Assembly (NCBI RefSeq): GCF_000384815.1
Contig: NZ_ARQF01000020.1
Coordinates: 248,001 to 312,000, forward strand
Source of the DNA: Halodesulfovibrio aestuarii DSM 17919 = ATCC 29578
Lineage (GTDB): Bacteria > Desulfobacterota > Desulfovibrionia > Desulfovibrionales > Desulfovibrionaceae
DNA length: 64,000 nucleotides
Direction: 5' to 3'
Of the stretch, positions 1 to 9,872 are shown piece after piece. Each line of letters begins with the position of its first letter. The stretch's first letter is position 1. A program made the position numbers and the translations under genes. The notes beneath the pieces were generated by a model. The model was not told the DNA's origin. It worked only from the letters and a program-made list of their open reading frames with translations, and did not search any database.

Positions 1-1287
1 TGCTTGCGTAAACTCATCAATAACTGTGCTTTTTGCTTCCTTATATTGGATAAAACCGGATAAGCCGCTTTCGTTAGCAACAACAGTAGATGAAGTACCG
101 GTATCTACAAGACGCACGACGCTCATATCCACTGTATTTCCGGAGCAAAACACAGTCAGACGGCGAACATAGTTTTGCAGTTCACGTACATTTCCATGCC
201 ATTGTTTTGTTGAAAGATACGTTAATACATCCGACTCAATGCCTTTTTCCGCCAACCCCATTTCGTTACAGGATTGGCGTAAAAAATGATGCGTCAGCAA
301 TGGAATATCCGTTACACGTTCACGCAACGGCGGAATTGTAACGGTAAGGACATTCAAGCGATAATACAGATCCTCACGAAAAGCCTTATCCTGAATCCGC
401 TTTTCCAGTTCCTGATTTGTTGAGGCTACCACACGAACATCCACTTGTTCATTGTGGTTTGCGCCTACGGGACGTATCTCACCTTCCTGCAACACCCGAA
501 GCAACTTTGTCTGCACCTTGAAAGATATATCGCCAATCTCATCTAAATGCAGAGTGCCTCCATCTGTTGTAGCAAAAAGTCCCTTGTGATCTTTATCAGC
601 ACCAGTAAATGCACCTTTTACATATCCGAAGAGTTCGCTCTCAAGCAGCTGCTCCGGTATAGCCGGACAGTTAATACTTAAAAAGTTCTTCTCAGTGCGA
701 GGGCTCAACTGATGAATCATCCGTGCGACCATCTCCTTACCGGTTCCGGATTCACCACGAACCAGCACGGTATAATCCGAATGCGCCACAGCCTGAATAG
801 AAAGCTTAAGCTGCTGCATGGCTGGAGATTCGCCTATAAGCTCTCCGGAAGTACTAAAAGAGCGCACTTGTTCTTTTAACAGTCTGTTCTCGTTCATCAG
901 TGTTGCGCGTTCCTGACTTTTAGCCACGACTCTAAATAATTCGGCCGGCTCAACAGGCTTAGTCAAAAAATCATACGCACCTTGCTTTACAGCCTGAACA
1001 GCCAGTTCAATAGTACCATGTGCAGTGAGCATCACCATTGAAAGATCAGGACGCTGCTCCAATGCAAGTGGAAGCAAATCCATGCCGGTCATTCCCGGCA
1101 TAAGCATATCCGTAAGCATGATATCCACGTGCGTTGATTTCAAAACATCAAGAGCAGCTTCGCCCGTATGGGCAAGCAGCACTTCAAAATCCGGAAACTT
1201 ACGCACAATCAGACGCTGCAACCCACGGGCAAAATCCCGCTCGTCATCAACAAGCAATATAGTTAGTTTTACACCTGATAGTTCCAC
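1..1287 (-). CDS. NtrC-family sigma-54 response regulator (3' end outside window)
   Basis: DNA-binding response regulator that activates sigma-54 promoters when phosphorylated. Translating the minus strand from a GTG at 1287 gives 429 codons running off the window edge. The receiver domain (about residues 8-125) has the acidic pair D14-D15, a phosphoacceptor D60 in LTDMLMPGM and the conserved FLTKP lysine, so it looks functional. The AAA+ domain follows with Walker A GESGTGKE, the sigma-54 contact loop GAFTGA and an arginine-rich NVRELQN segment. The Fis-type helix-turn-helix is just beginning at the window edge. The GTG start is preceded by GGAG with 7-nt spacing, inside the end of the kinase gene, so kinase and regulator are translated as a pair. 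Its targets are not shown; the YeiH-type exporter upstream is one candidate. Confidence 0.93.
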   Translation of the reverse strand, partial: MELSGVKLTILLVDDERDFARGLQRLIVRKFPDFEVLLAHTGEAALDVLKSTHVDIMLTDMLMPGMTGMDLLPLALEQRPDLSMVMLTAHGTIELAVQAVKQGAYDFLTKPVEPAELFRVVAKSQERATLMNENRLLKEQVRSFSTSGELIGESPAMQQLKLSIQAVAHSDYTVLVRGESGTGKEMVARMIHQLSPRTEKNFLSINCPAIPEQLLESELFGYVKGAFTGADKDHKGLFATTDGGTLHLDEIGDISFKVQTKLLRVLQEGEIRPVGANHNEQVDVRVVASTNQELEKRIQDKAFREDLYYRLNVLTVTIPPLRERVTDIPLLTHHFLRQSCNEMGLAEKGIESDVLTYLSTKQWHGNVRELQNYVRRLTVFCSGNTVDMSVVRLVDTGTSSTVVANESGLSGFIQYKEAKSTVIDEFTQA

Positions 1288-1289
1288 TA

Positions 1290-3713
1290 CTATTCTCCAA
1301 AGTCACATGGTGTTGCAGCCGGAAGCTGCACTACGAATTTAGCCCCGCCAAAGTCTATGCTTGAATTCGCTTCAACTTTGCCGCCAAGGTCAGTCACCAT
1401 GCCGTACACAATAGCGAGCCCGAGACCTGTACCGGAACCGGGGCCTTTTGTTGTAAAAAATGGATCAAAAATTCTATGCATGTTTTCCGGCAAAATACCT
1501 TCGCCGTTATCCTCAACGCTAACCACAACAGCATCACCCTGCTGAACGACACTCAGGTGAATATGTCCATTTCTCTCTTCCACAGCGTCTAGAGCATTCA
1601 GCACAAGGTTGGAAAGAACCTGCTCCAGTTCATGTTCCCCCATTGCGACAAAGGAATTGTCTGTCATGACGGATGCCGTGAGCTCTACTTTTTTTACTGC
1701 AGCCTGAACAGAAAAAACCTCTGTTATATTCTGCACAACCAGCGCGATATTCGATACGCCCTTATGGCTTACCTTCGGGCGGGCAAAATCAAGCAAATCG
1801 CGCAGCACCCGTTGTGCATGACGGGTATGACGCAAAATAATATCAATATCCTGAGTTTGTTGAGCATCTTCAGCATCGTCTTTCAATAGTTCTGCATAGC
1901 AAAGAATCACACCCAGTGGGTTGTTAATCTCATGCGCAAGGCCTGCCGCAAGCTTACCGATTGTCGCCAGTTTTTCATGCTGCTGCATCTGGGCAATCAT
2001 TCGTTTTTCACGCGTAACTTCGCGCACATGTACAACAACACGATCAGGAAGATTATTCCCCTGAATAACGGGATAAATACCTATAGCAAATGTGCGGCTA
2101 TCATCCACAACAACCTCATCCACAAACGGAACTTTCCGGGAAAGGGCAAGCTGCATGGAACAGCCACCCGTAGCATTATAAGCTGACAACATGGAAAGAA
2201 TATTACCGCTGGTATCATGACCTCCGCTGAATTCCGCAGAAAGATTGCATGCAGCTTGGTTCGCCGTAAGCAAATTGCAGGATGAATCCATCAGCACAAG
2301 CGGATCAGTAATACCTTCAACAATAGTTTGCAGGGTCTGCATCTGACGCATCATATTATCGAGTGCCACAAGGTTTTCTCCTGCAGCACCAAGCTGTCTG
2401 CCAAGAGCGCGCATCAATCCCTGATCCTGCAACGCAACGTATCGAGGATCATCCCAGTACAAGATCAACACACCTTCTGCATTACCCGCACTGGACTCTA
2501 CAGAAATAATGATACGGTTATCTTCAAATTTAATTCCACTTTCGGTGATTACATAGAGCCAATCATCAGGAAGTTTTTGAGCCTCTGCACCATCAGGCCA
2601 TGAATAACTGTTATTTGAAGCAAAGGTACAGATATACGTAACCGTTGTGGCGCGGAAACGGTTGCCAATTTCAGGCATTGCAAGATTCAGCAACTCACCA
2701 CGGGAGCGACTCTTCTGCATAAGTGAAAGCATTGTAATAAACAAAGCAACATCTGAACGACGCTCCAGTGCTTCGTGCGTCAATTCCTGCGTACGCTCTT
2801 CAACCATTTCCCGAAGATTTTCTGCATACTCTTTCAGCTGTGCACGGGCAGAAAATAAATGGTTGTTTAGCTCAAGCAGTCCTGACTCAAGTTCCTCAAT
2901 CTCATCTTGCTCTACAAGGCTGTCCAGCAGTTCTGTACCGCCTGTTTCTTCAAGATTTGAACGGAACACGGTGGAAATTCGCTTAATATTATCCACCACA
3001 ATCACTTTAAAAAGCACATTGGTTATGGAGAAAAACACAACCGCCCCCACAACAAAGAAGGCAAAATAACCAATAATAATCTTTTGCAATTGTCCGAGGC
3101 TTGCCATGACATTAACGCCTACCAAGTCCACCCCGCCGATCGAATCCACATCCTTATTAAAGCCGCGTTCCCCATACTGCTGAACCACTTCCTCAGGAGC
3201 ATCATTAATATCACCGTGACAACGCATACAGCTTTCAACATACGTAACAGGGCGTGCCATTACATAGTAACGCTGCTCTGCTATATCTTTATACCCTTTC
3301 CAAAGTCTTTCGCCAGGATGCTCTCGGAAATATTCCACTAAACCACGCTCAAGCGTATTGGCTTCAAATTGCGGATTACGGGAATTAATAGCCACACGGC
3401 GGTACAGATATCCATGGTCTCCCTTAAAATGCTCCATGACACTTCGGGAAATATACGAAGAGCTCATGGCCTCGATAACGAACGTACCGGGGATCATTTC
3501 GTACATCTTAGGCCGTAGTACCTTTCGCACATAGTTCTGGACAGCATCCACCTGTGTAAACGTAAGTGTAGCCTTTGCCTCAACTTCATCTTCCAAAACT
3601 GTCCGCATATGAATGTAGAAGCCAATGGCAAACATTATCCCGAGCACAAGAGATGCCACGGCAAGTCCACTTAAGAACTGCTTTTGCAAAGAATACGGCT
3701 TACGAAAAAACAT
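1290..3713 (-). CDS. Membrane histidine kinase with CXXCH haem-binding sensor domain
   Basis: Sensor kinase partner of the sigma-54 regulator that follows it. An N-terminal membrane helix (about residues 12-36) is followed by a periplasmic domain of the DUF3365/Tll0287 type. That domain carries the c-type haem motif CMRCH at about residues 162-166, then a second membrane helix (about 211-235), a linker/HAMP-like coiled region, a GAF/PAS-like middle, and a HisKA/HATPase core. The core shows the H-box AHEINNP, the N-box LVLNALDAV, DNGEGI and GTGLGLAIV. A covalently bound haem would let it sense redox state or a gas ligand; this follows from the family and is not shown. I chose the ATG at 3713; an in-frame TTG at 3731 would add six residues, and the only Shine-Dalgarno-like GGAG lies between the two. 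Confidence 0.9.
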   Translation of the reverse strand: MFFRKPYSLQKQFLSGLAVASLVLGIMFAIGFYIHMRTVLEDEVEAKATLTFTQVDAVQNYVRKVLRPKMYEMIPGTFVIEAMSSSYISRSVMEHFKGDHGYLYRRVAINSRNPQFEANTLERGLVEYFREHPGERLWKGYKDIAEQRYYVMARPVTYVESCMRCHGDINDAPEEVVQQYGERGFNKDVDSIGGVDLVGVNVMASLGQLQKIIIGYFAFFVVGAVVFFSITNVLFKVIVVDNIKRISTVFRSNLEETGGTELLDSLVEQDEIEELESGLLELNNHLFSARAQLKEYAENLREMVEERTQELTHEALERRSDVALFITMLSLMQKSRSRGELLNLAMPEIGNRFRATTVTYICTFASNNSYSWPDGAEAQKLPDDWLYVITESGIKFEDNRIIISVESSAGNAEGVLILYWDDPRYVALQDQGLMRALGRQLGAAGENLVALDNMMRQMQTLQTIVEGITDPLVLMDSSCNLLTANQAACNLSAEFSGGHDTSGNILSMLSAYNATGGCSMQLALSRKVPFVDEVVVDDSRTFAIGIYPVIQGNNLPDRVVVHVREVTREKRMIAQMQQHEKLATIGKLAAGLAHEINNPLGVILCYAELLKDDAEDAQQTQDIDIILRHTRHAQRVLRDLLDFARPKVSHKGVSNIALVVQNITEVFSVQAAVKKVELTASVMTDNSFVAMGEHELEQVLSNLVLNALDAVEERNGHIHLSVVQQGDAVVVSVEDNGEGILPENMHRIFDPFFTTKGPGSGTGLGLAIVYGMVTDLGGKVEANSSIDFGGAKFVVQLPAATPCDFGE

Positions 3714-3890
3714 ACGGATGTGTATCTCCAAAAACTAAGACGCGTAACGTTGTGCAGCAAAGCGTCAAATTACATACATACTCGCGGTTGCAAGCACATA
3801 AAGAAAAGGCACCGTAGCGTAGAATCTATGGGGCTACAACTCAATGCAGGGCCAAATTTGCGCCACACTGTAATAAGTCAGTTTAAACAT

Positions 3891-3921
3891 AAAAAACCCC
3901 GTAGAGTGTGCACCACGGGGT
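3891..3921 (-). terminator. Rho-independent terminator behind the exporter operon
   Basis: Stem ACCCCGT (3896-3902) pairs with ACGGGGT (3915-3921). Read on the minus strand it is followed by six T residues. It lies about 30 bp past the stop of the 88-residue gene and should end the exporter operon. Confidence 0.85.
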
Positions 3922-3952
3922 CTCGGACAATAAACAAGCAAGTAAAACGACG

Positions 3953-4219
3953 CTACTTTGCGACCACATTCATTGAGCGGGGCATATGCTCAAATGTCGA
4001 GCGGGCACCTAGGTCGGCTTCTCCGCAAACTTCTATATCAGTATAATAAAATTCACCTGTTTCAATCCCGCTATCGTCAATGAACTTTGCCATTGTGGTA
4101 AAATCCTCAGAGCTTGCGGTAATAGCAGGACAAATCACGTACGTGAACGACCAAAAGATTGCGAGTCCGGCTACAAACTTGGTCCATCTATAAGCTGCGC
4201 TTGTCTTATCCATTGTCAT
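3953..4219 (-). CDS. Small membrane protein encoded with YeiH-type exporter
   Basis: 88-residue protein of unknown function. One transmembrane segment is visible at about residues 13-33 (FVAGLAIFWSFTYVICPAI), followed by a polar C-terminal half that would lie outside the membrane. It has a Shine-Dalgarno-like AAGGAA before the ATG. It lies about 100 bp downstream of the exporter gene on the same strand, ahead of a terminator, so it is probably co-transcribed and may be an accessory subunit. That role is inferred from position only. Confidence 0.65.
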   Translation of the reverse strand: MTMDKTSAAYRWTKFVAGLAIFWSFTYVICPAITASSEDFTTMAKFIDDSGIETGEFYYTDIEVCGEADLGARSTFEHMPRSMNVVAK

Positions 4220-4281
4220 GTTCCCGTTCCTTATGCGGCGTAGTTACACCGGATAAGGTGAAAATTTATTTTGCTTAAGGA

Positions 4282-4305
4282 CAGGAGAGGCCGGAGCCTC
4301 TCCTG
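4282..4305 (-). promoter_or_regulatory. Intercistronic perfect hairpin
   Basis: A perfect 10-bp stem (CAGGAGAGGC with GCCTCTCCTG) with a 4-nt loop lies between the exporter and the 88-residue gene. No T-run follows on the minus strand, so it is more likely an mRNA-stabilising or attenuating hairpin than a full terminator. Confidence 0.6.
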
Positions 4306-4317
4306 AAATGTATATAC

Positions 4318-6054
4318 TTAGATTTTTGCTGTGATCTCTGGGAATACCACATAGAACATGAGATATGCCATTGTAAGAGTCAGCATCAGGTTAAGGGACT
4401 GACCACAAACATACAGAATAAGCGGCTTGCCGCCTTTAAAGTACCCTGCAAGTTCACGGAAGTTAGTTGCAAGACCAATTGCTGCAAAACTGAGGCAGAA
4501 GAACCAGCCGCGGAAGATTTTAGAGAAGCCGCGGATTACACCGTGGTCAACCATCGCAAAGCCTGCGTCGGAACCAAGAGAGGTGTAGATAGTTGAGAAG
4601 ATGATAGAAGCGATGATAAAACCGATAACAAATTTAGGGAAGCGGTGCCAGATTTCCATCCAGCCAACTTTCTTGCCTGCTTCAGCTTCAACTTTAGTAC
4701 ACCAGTAAACTGCTACACAAAATGCTGTCACACCGATAAGCACGTTCTGAATCATCTTAATTGTTGCAGCAACAAACATTGCTTTCTCAGAAAGGAATGC
4801 ACCAGCAGCAGCTACAGCACCAGTTGCGTCAATGGTACCACCCATCCATGCACCACCGAGAACGTGCGGCATTGCAGTCGCTTTGATAACTGCTGGCATC
4901 ACGATCATCATGATGGAGGTGAACACGAGAGAAAGACCGATTGAAAGAGTAAGCTCTTCTTTTTTCGCACGACAAGCAGCAGCGGTAGCAATAGCAGCAG
5001 AAGTACCACATACAGACATATCTGCTGAGATTACCATGTTAAGGGTCTTGGAAGGCATCTTGATTACTTTCTGACCGAAGATAAAGGTCGTAATCAAAAC
5101 AACAGGTGTCACAACCCACGCTACAAAGATACCTGGAACACCAATCGCAATAACTTTACTGAAGAGAACTTCAGCACCGAGAAGTACGAGACCTGTTTTA
5201 ATGTAGTATTCAACCTGAAGAGCTGGTTTGATCCAGTTAGGAGTACCAACAGTGTTTGCGATGAGCATACCAATTGCAATAGCCCATGCAGCATAGCCGA
5301 TACCATAATGCTTCATAGTTGCCTGATACCCCATGAGGTATGCGAGAACACCTACTAAGAATACTGCAAAGAAGCCTTTAAGGAATCCGCCGGCATCTTT
5401 ACCCATAACTTTGATACCCACAGAGAACATAAGTGCCATAGCAAGGCAAAGTCCGAGAAGAGAAGGGAACAAGTTATATGGCTTATGTTTGATTTTCTTT
5501 TTAGCTTTGCTGGAAGCCTGACGAGCTTTACGCCATGTTGCAATTTGAGAAATAGCTTCGTCATTAAGAGCTGCATTTGTAAAGGAAGCTTGTGCAGCAA
5601 CTTCCTGAGCAGCAAGTGCTACCGTTTTGGCAGCCTTAGTTTTGGCCTGAGCAGCTTCGTACTTAGGTTTGTATTTAGCGTTCAGAGCATCTGCAGTAGA
5701 TTGGTCCATGTAGAACGCGTCAAGCGGGTTAGATTTCCATTTTTGAGGCTTATTGGTCCAAGACTTGATCATCTTGCCAACAGGAGAACTTGTAGCTTTC
5801 AGCTTACCTTTACTATCCTGAGCATCATAATAGGCAACGGTTTTAAACGGTGCATACTCAGCCTGTTCCTGCATTATAGAGTTTGCAGCTGCAATCTTCG
5901 CATCAAGGTCTTTAGGCGCATTGTTAAAATAGATAACGCTACCAATAAGTAAAATAAGAGCACCAAGCCAAATAGCCCAGTAATCTTCCTTAAGCCATAA
6001 ATCGGAGATCTTTGAGTTCCCCTCATCAACTACAATATTTTTTTCTTCAGCCAT
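4318..6054 (-). CDS. YeiH-family putative sulfate/sulfite exporter with N-terminal extension
   Basis: Integral membrane protein of the YeiH/UPF0324 (Cons_hypoth698) family, usually annotated as a putative sulfate exporter; the true substrate is not certain. Family members are usually near 340 residues, but this one is about 578. The first ~200 residues hold one membrane helix (about residues 28-43) and then a lysine- and alanine-rich segment that would sit outside the membrane and looks partly helical. The multi-helix transporter core follows, with the family stretch [18 protein letters not shown] and [15 protein letters not shown]. The start is the ATG at 6054, because AAAGGAGG precedes it with 9-nt spacing; an upstream in-frame ATG at 6075 overlaps the Shine-Dalgarno. 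The two-component system downstream is on the same strand and may control it. Confidence 0.85.
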   Translation of the reverse strand: MAEEKNIVVDEGNSKISDLWLKEDYWAIWLGALILLIGSVIYFNNAPKDLDAKIAAANSIMQEQAEYAPFKTVAYYDAQDSKGKLKATSSPVGKMIKSWTNKPQKWKSNPLDAFYMDQSTADALNAKYKPKYEAAQAKTKAAKTVALAAQEVAAQASFTNAALNDEAISQIATWRKARQASSKAKKKIKHKPYNLFPSLLGLCLAMALMFSVGIKVMGKDAGGFLKGFFAVFLVGVLAYLMGYQATMKHYGIGYAAWAIAIGMLIANTVGTPNWIKPALQVEYYIKTGLVLLGAEVLFSKVIAIGVPGIFVAWVVTPVVLITTFIFGQKVIKMPSKTLNMVISADMSVCGTSAAIATAAACRAKKEELTLSIGLSLVFTSIMMIVMPAVIKATAMPHVLGGAWMGGTIDATGAVAAAGAFLSEKAMFVAATIKMIQNVLIGVTAFCVAVYWCTKVEAEAGKKVGWMEIWHRFPKFVIGFIIASIIFSTIYTSLGSDAGFAMVDHGVIRGFSKIFRGWFFCLSFAAIGLATNFRELAGYFKGGKPLILYVCGQSLNLMLTLTMAYLMFYVVFPEITAKI

Positions 6055-6522
6055 TATGCATTTCCTCCTTTGCAATTGGCACTACCATTTGTGTTACACC
6101 CCACGAATAAAACCTGAAGGTTTGACAGTGAGTTAGCAAAGAGAATGCCATTTCTTTCACAAAAGAAAACACGCATGTTTTCAGAATGTTACAGTAAAAA
6201 AACTTTATTTACCCGTACGACAATAAAGAACATGCATACTCAAGTTTGCACAAAAAAACAGGCCATTATGCACACTAGTAAATATAAAACTAATAAATAC
6301 AGCATAATAAAGAACTGCAAACCCAACTTTGCAACAAATAATGAATAGCCCTTCCTGAAGTATGCGCCATGTCTGCGAGCAGAGAATAACAGCGATTTTT
6401 CGGTTAAAACTCTACATGACAGTATGTTATGTCTGGACAGACATATAGATTTAACACTATCAGCTACTAAGTAAGCACTTACAAATTAATGTTCAACGAT
6501 TCTACTTACCAGGTTTAACACT
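6055..6522. promoter_or_regulatory. AT-rich divergent intergenic region with inverted repeat
   Basis: Gene-free region between the minus-strand exporter and a plus-strand gene. It holds the exporter ribosome-binding site (AGGAGG complement at 6061-6070) and, at 6428-6445, an 18-bp inverted repeat TATGTCTG-GA-CAGACATA that resembles an operator for a dimeric regulator. The rest is AT-rich and I see no convincing ORF in it. Confidence 0.5.
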
Positions 6523-7368
6523 ATGACTACCAAACGAAACATACTGATTATTGTCCTGCTCATTATCGGCGCAACTGCTATCGTCGGCTCTTTTGCACTC
6601 ATAAAACAGAACAAAGAGCTTGCAGCAAAAATGCTCAAGGATGCAAATTCACAAAAGATTTCCGTCACATGCGATAAAATCGATGCCGGAATTTTGTCGA
6701 TTGAATACAGTGACCTAAAAATCCATGAAAAGAGCAACAATAATTCTTCAGAAGCTATTACCATTACAAATCTTACCATTACGAAATCACCTTCACTGGC
6801 GACACTTATTTCTCAAGATATGAAACAAGGTAAAACGACCATCCATTGTAATGGCGTTCTTATTCCGCTCACTGCTCCTGTTTCAAATCAATATGGCTCT
6901 GATGTGCTTGAGCTTAACCTTTCTACAACTTCCGTCATTCAAGATGAAAACGTTCACGCTATTTCAACAATAGATATTCCAAAACTAGGAAGCATTACGT
7001 CTACCCTCGCACTCAAAGTTAATCCAAAGCTCTACGAACTAAAGGGCAAAGTCGATGGTACAACATTTGTCCGCAATATCGCCCTGAACTCTTTTGAGTT
7101 TACACTGGAAAATAACGGCGGAGTTCAGAAGCTCTTAGCCGCCAACAACATACAGGAAGATTCCATTAAAAAAGCCGAACATGAGCTACAAAAGCTCTCT
7201 GCTGTTGACTACAAGGCAGACTTAAAAAGTTTTATTGATGGTTCAAAAAAGTTATCCCTGTCCTACAGCTTTCCGAATGATACAAGCGTTCCCCTCAGCC
7301 AGCTCTTTCTTGCATTTTTGATGAAAAATCCAAATGATCCTTCCAAGATCAAAATTGCTTCATTCTAA
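6523..7368 (+). CDS. Hypothetical membrane-anchored exported protein
   Basis: 281 residues with an N-terminal hydrophobic helix (about residues 6-27) and no lipobox. It is probably an uncleaved signal anchor holding a periplasmic domain. The rest is rich in beta-type patterns (LTITKSPSLATL, VLELNLSTTSVI), compatible with a sheet-rich periplasmic domain loosely like AsmA or DUF945 proteins, but I cannot place it in a family. It is a single gene ending at a bidirectional terminator. Confidence 0.65.
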   Translation: MTTKRNILIIVLLIIGATAIVGSFALIKQNKELAAKMLKDANSQKISVTCDKIDAGILSIEYSDLKIHEKSNNNSSEAITITNLTITKSPSLATLISQDMKQGKTTIHCNGVLIPLTAPVSNQYGSDVLELNLSTTSVIQDENVHAISTIDIPKLGSITSTLALKVNPKLYELKGKVDGTTFVRNIALNSFEFTLENNGGVQKLLAANNIQEDSIKKAEHELQKLSAVDYKADLKSFIDGSKKLSLSYSFPNDTSVPLSQLFLAFLMKNPNDPSKIKIASF

Positions 7369-7370
7369 TA

Positions 7371-7404
7371 AAAAAAAAGCTGCCGATTACGGCAGCTTTT
7401 TTTT
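7371..7404. terminator. Bidirectional rho-independent terminator
   Basis: A long stem (A-tract plus AGCTGCCG pairing with CGGCAGCT plus T-tract, loop ATTA) sits between two convergent genes. It has A-runs on one side and T-runs on the other, so it works in both directions. Confidence 0.92.
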
Positions 7405-8314
7405 ATTTCAATTGCGGTTGTTCTATAGCTTCCGGTGAAAGACTAAGCTCCACCTTGGATGCCTTTATTTCATGTTTGTGGAACACCTTAATAATCTTGG
7501 ATCGAACTTCATGCCCAAGCTCCCATGCGGAAGGAGGATTTTCAGCCCACGCCACAACCCAGCATTTAAAATTCCGCTCATCCATACTGATCACCCAAAA
7601 ACGCGGGTCTTCATAATCAGCAAAATGGTTGGAATTTACCACTGCACGCTTAACGAGCCGCTCCACGTTATCCAAATCACAATCATACGAAACCAAAAAT
7701 TCAATGTTAACCCATTGGTATAAATCTGTTTTCGTATAATTAATAACTTTCTGTGAAAGCATCATACTGTTGGGGAAAATTACCCGTTTCCAGTTCCAAA
7801 GCTTAAGCACTGTATGAATTGTAGTAATATCTTCAATAGTCCCGTAATGACCGTCAACAATTACAGTATCATTAACACGGAAAGGTTGAGAAAAGGAAAT
7901 TACCATCCCTGCAATAGTGTTCTCGATAAGCGGACGAGCCATGATCCCCACAACAACACCGATAGATGCAGCAAACACAGATATGTATGTTGCCGGGATA
8001 CTACCCATATACGGAAAAAACAGTGCAATCATCCATATCAATATGAGAACAAATAACGAAATACGACGGATAATAGAAAAACGGTTCTCAATTGACTCCA
8101 TAGCCTTTCGACGGGCCCGCCTATTTGGACGATCCACAGGGCTATCTGTATTTTTCGCTAAAAATTTATCCAGAGAAGAAATTCGCTCCTGACGCTGCGA
8201 TTCGGTATCATCAATTTTATTTTTCGCCCATACAATGACAAACACCCCGAAAAATGCTGTCAATATCGTCAATACCGGAAGACCTTGTGAGTATAAGATG
8301 ATCTCTTTAAGCAT
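7403..8314 (-). CDS. MscS-family mechanosensitive ion channel
   Basis: 303-residue small-conductance mechanosensitive channel protein that releases solutes on osmotic downshock. One N-terminal helix (about residues 11-31), a charged linker rich in Arg and Lys (about 35-80), two helices (about 85-130) and then the MscS core follow. The pore-lining helix region is GIMARPLIENTIAGMVISFSQPF, then the beta domain with FRVNDTVIVDGHYGTIEDI and a C-terminal cytosolic domain. It is monocistronic, with its stop codon inside the bidirectional terminator. The Shine-Dalgarno is weak. Confidence 0.9.
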   Translation of the reverse strand: MLKEIILYSQGLPVLTILTAFFGVFVIVWAKNKIDDTESQRQERISSLDKFLAKNTDSPVDRPNRRARRKAMESIENRFSIIRRISLFVLILIWMIALFFPYMGSIPATYISVFAASIGVVVGIMARPLIENTIAGMVISFSQPFRVNDTVIVDGHYGTIEDITTIHTVLKLWNWKRVIFPNSMMLSQKVINYTKTDLYQWVNIEFLVSYDCDLDNVERLVKRAVVNSNHFADYEDPRFWVISMDERNFKCWVVAWAENPPSAWELGHEVRSKIIKVFHKHEIKASKVELSLSPEAIEQPQLK

Positions 8315-8412
8315 AGCGTTATATTAGCGTCAGCGAACAGCATGCGCAACTTCTTTCCTTCCGGTACATACCCATTGACCTCATAGCTACTCTCCACTAC
8401 TTTTTATTACAT

Positions 8413-9762
8413 ATGCGACGCAATATTTTAGTAGTAGATAAAGATAACGGTTCCCTTGCAGCTCTTCCAGAACTCTTGAAAGCTGCAGGCTATGAGGTGA
8501 TTCATGTCCATACTCATCATGAAACACGTTCGACTCTTACAAAAGAACATTTTGCAGTAGTCATTGCCGGGCTTGAAGAACACCACGCACAAAAGCAAAG
8601 CCTGCTTAAATCCATCAAAGCAAACACACCCGACACAGAAGTCATTCTAGTCTCACGTGCCGCACGTGTTGATGCTGCCGTACGCGCCATGCAAATGGGC
8701 GCATTCCATTTTTTATCACTGCCTGAAAACCCTGCCGATCTTCTTGTTATTGTTGATAAGGCAATGGAAAAATGCTTCCTGCAATCAGAAGTTAACGAAC
8801 TTCGTCAAATCTTGAAAAAACAGCAGACAATGCCGACACTCATCGGCCAGAGTGCGCCCATGCAGGAGCTTAAAAAAGAGATCGCCCGCATTGCTCCGCT
8901 CGACTGCACCGTTCTCATTCAAGGAGAAACAGGTACAGGTAAAGAGATGGTCGCCAAAATGATCCATAAGCTCAGTTCACGGGCGGACAAACGCTTTTAT
9001 GCCATAAACGCCGGTGTATTCAGCCCAGAGCTGCTTGCCAATGAACTTTTTGGACACGAAAAAGGTGCCTTCACAGGCGCACAGTCCACCAAAGAAGGGA
9101 TTTTTGAAGCTGCTAACAACGGCACCCTTCTTCTCGATGAAATCGGTGAAATGCCCGTAAATATGCAGGTACAGCTATTACGTGTACTTCAGGAACGCAC
9201 TATTACACGTGTTGGTGGGACATCTGACATCTCCATTGATGTACGCGTCATAGCCGCAACACACCGTAATCTGGAAAAATTAGTCGAAAAAAATCAGTTC
9301 AGACAAGATCTCTTCTATCGTCTCAATGTATTCACTCTGCGTTTACCTGCTCTGCGCGAGCGCCCTGACGATATCCCCTTGTTCTGTAACTTCTTTATTG
9401 AAAAGTACTGCAAAACATTTGGCAAAAAAGTCACAGGACTTTCTGAAAATGCCATGCTCGCTTTAATGCGCCATTCTTACCCGGGCAACGTTCGCGAACT
9501 GGAAAACATAATCGAACGTGCCGTTGTGCTCTGCGACAGCGGAACTATTCATCTAGCCCACCTTCCACAAGAATTTTCTATAGGCACAAAACGAACACGC
9601 AAGACTCACACAAACAACACGCACAGAACTTTGGCCGATGTTGAACAGGAACACATTACACAAGTCCTTCACAGTGTTGATGGCAACAAGGCAAGTGCTG
9701 CCAAAATATTAGGAATTGATCGTGCTACACTTTGGCGGAAATTAAAAAAATATTCTTTGTAA
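8413..9762 (+). CDS. Sigma-54 activator with degenerate receiver domain
   Basis: 449-residue NtrC-type activator. The receiver-like N-terminus (about residues 1-120) keeps the fold signature NILVVDKDN but has VVIAGLEEH where the phosphoacceptor Asp should be, and FLSLPEN where the conserved KP lysine should be. It is therefore unlikely to be phosphorylated. The AAA+ domain is intact, with Walker [16 protein letters not shown], Walker B LLLDEIGE and the R-finger region. It ends with a Fis-type helix-turn-helix ([20 protein letters not shown]). No kinase gene is adjacent. Directly downstream are three palindromes, a sigma-54-like promoter and a candidate small RNA, which are the obvious targets. 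No clear Shine-Dalgarno precedes the ATG, so the start is moderately certain. Confidence 0.92.
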   Translation: MRRNILVVDKDNGSLAALPELLKAAGYEVIHVHTHHETRSTLTKEHFAVVIAGLEEHHAQKQSLLKSIKANTPDTEVILVSRAARVDAAVRAMQMGAFHFLSLPENPADLLVIVDKAMEKCFLQSEVNELRQILKKQQTMPTLIGQSAPMQELKKEIARIAPLDCTVLIQGETGTGKEMVAKMIHKLSSRADKRFYAINAGVFSPELLANELFGHEKGAFTGAQSTKEGIFEAANNGTLLLDEIGEMPVNMQVQLLRVLQERTITRVGGTSDISIDVRVIAATHRNLEKLVEKNQFRQDLFYRLNVFTLRLPALRERPDDIPLFCNFFIEKYCKTFGKKVTGLSENAMLALMRHSYPGNVRELENIIERAVVLCDSGTIHLAHLPQEFSIGTKRTRKTHTNNTHRTLADVEQEHITQVLHSVDGNKASAAKILGIDRATLWRKLKKYSL

Positions 9763-9790
9763 AATCAGTCTATTACTCCGCGCCTCTAAT

Positions 9791-9805
9791 GTTGCACTTT
9801 GCAAC
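9791..9805. promoter_or_regulatory. Candidate activator site 1 (GTTGC-N5-GCAAC)
   Basis: Perfect palindrome GTTGCA-CTT-TGCAAC, the first of three with the same core upstream of the sigma-54-like promoter at 9970-9985. Its centre is about 185 bp from the -12 element, a normal distance for sigma-54 activator sites. Confidence 0.6.
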
Positions 9806-9807
9806 GC

Positions 9808-9822
9808 GTTGCATTACGCAAC
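9808..9822. promoter_or_regulatory. Candidate activator site 2 (GTTGC-N5-GCAAC)
   Basis: Palindrome GTTGC-ATTAC-GCAAC, centred 17 bp from site 1. Paired sites about two helical turns apart would suit cooperative binding of an NtrC-type dimer. Confidence 0.6.
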
Positions 9823-9872
9823 ACCCTCGCTGCATTCCCCTAAATGACAGTGGTTTTCAATCCAAAATTCTT

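Noticed and set aside
4282-4305. Perfect hairpin as a terminator between exporter and small membrane gene
   Set aside because: No T-run follows on the minus strand, and a proper terminator comes after the small gene.
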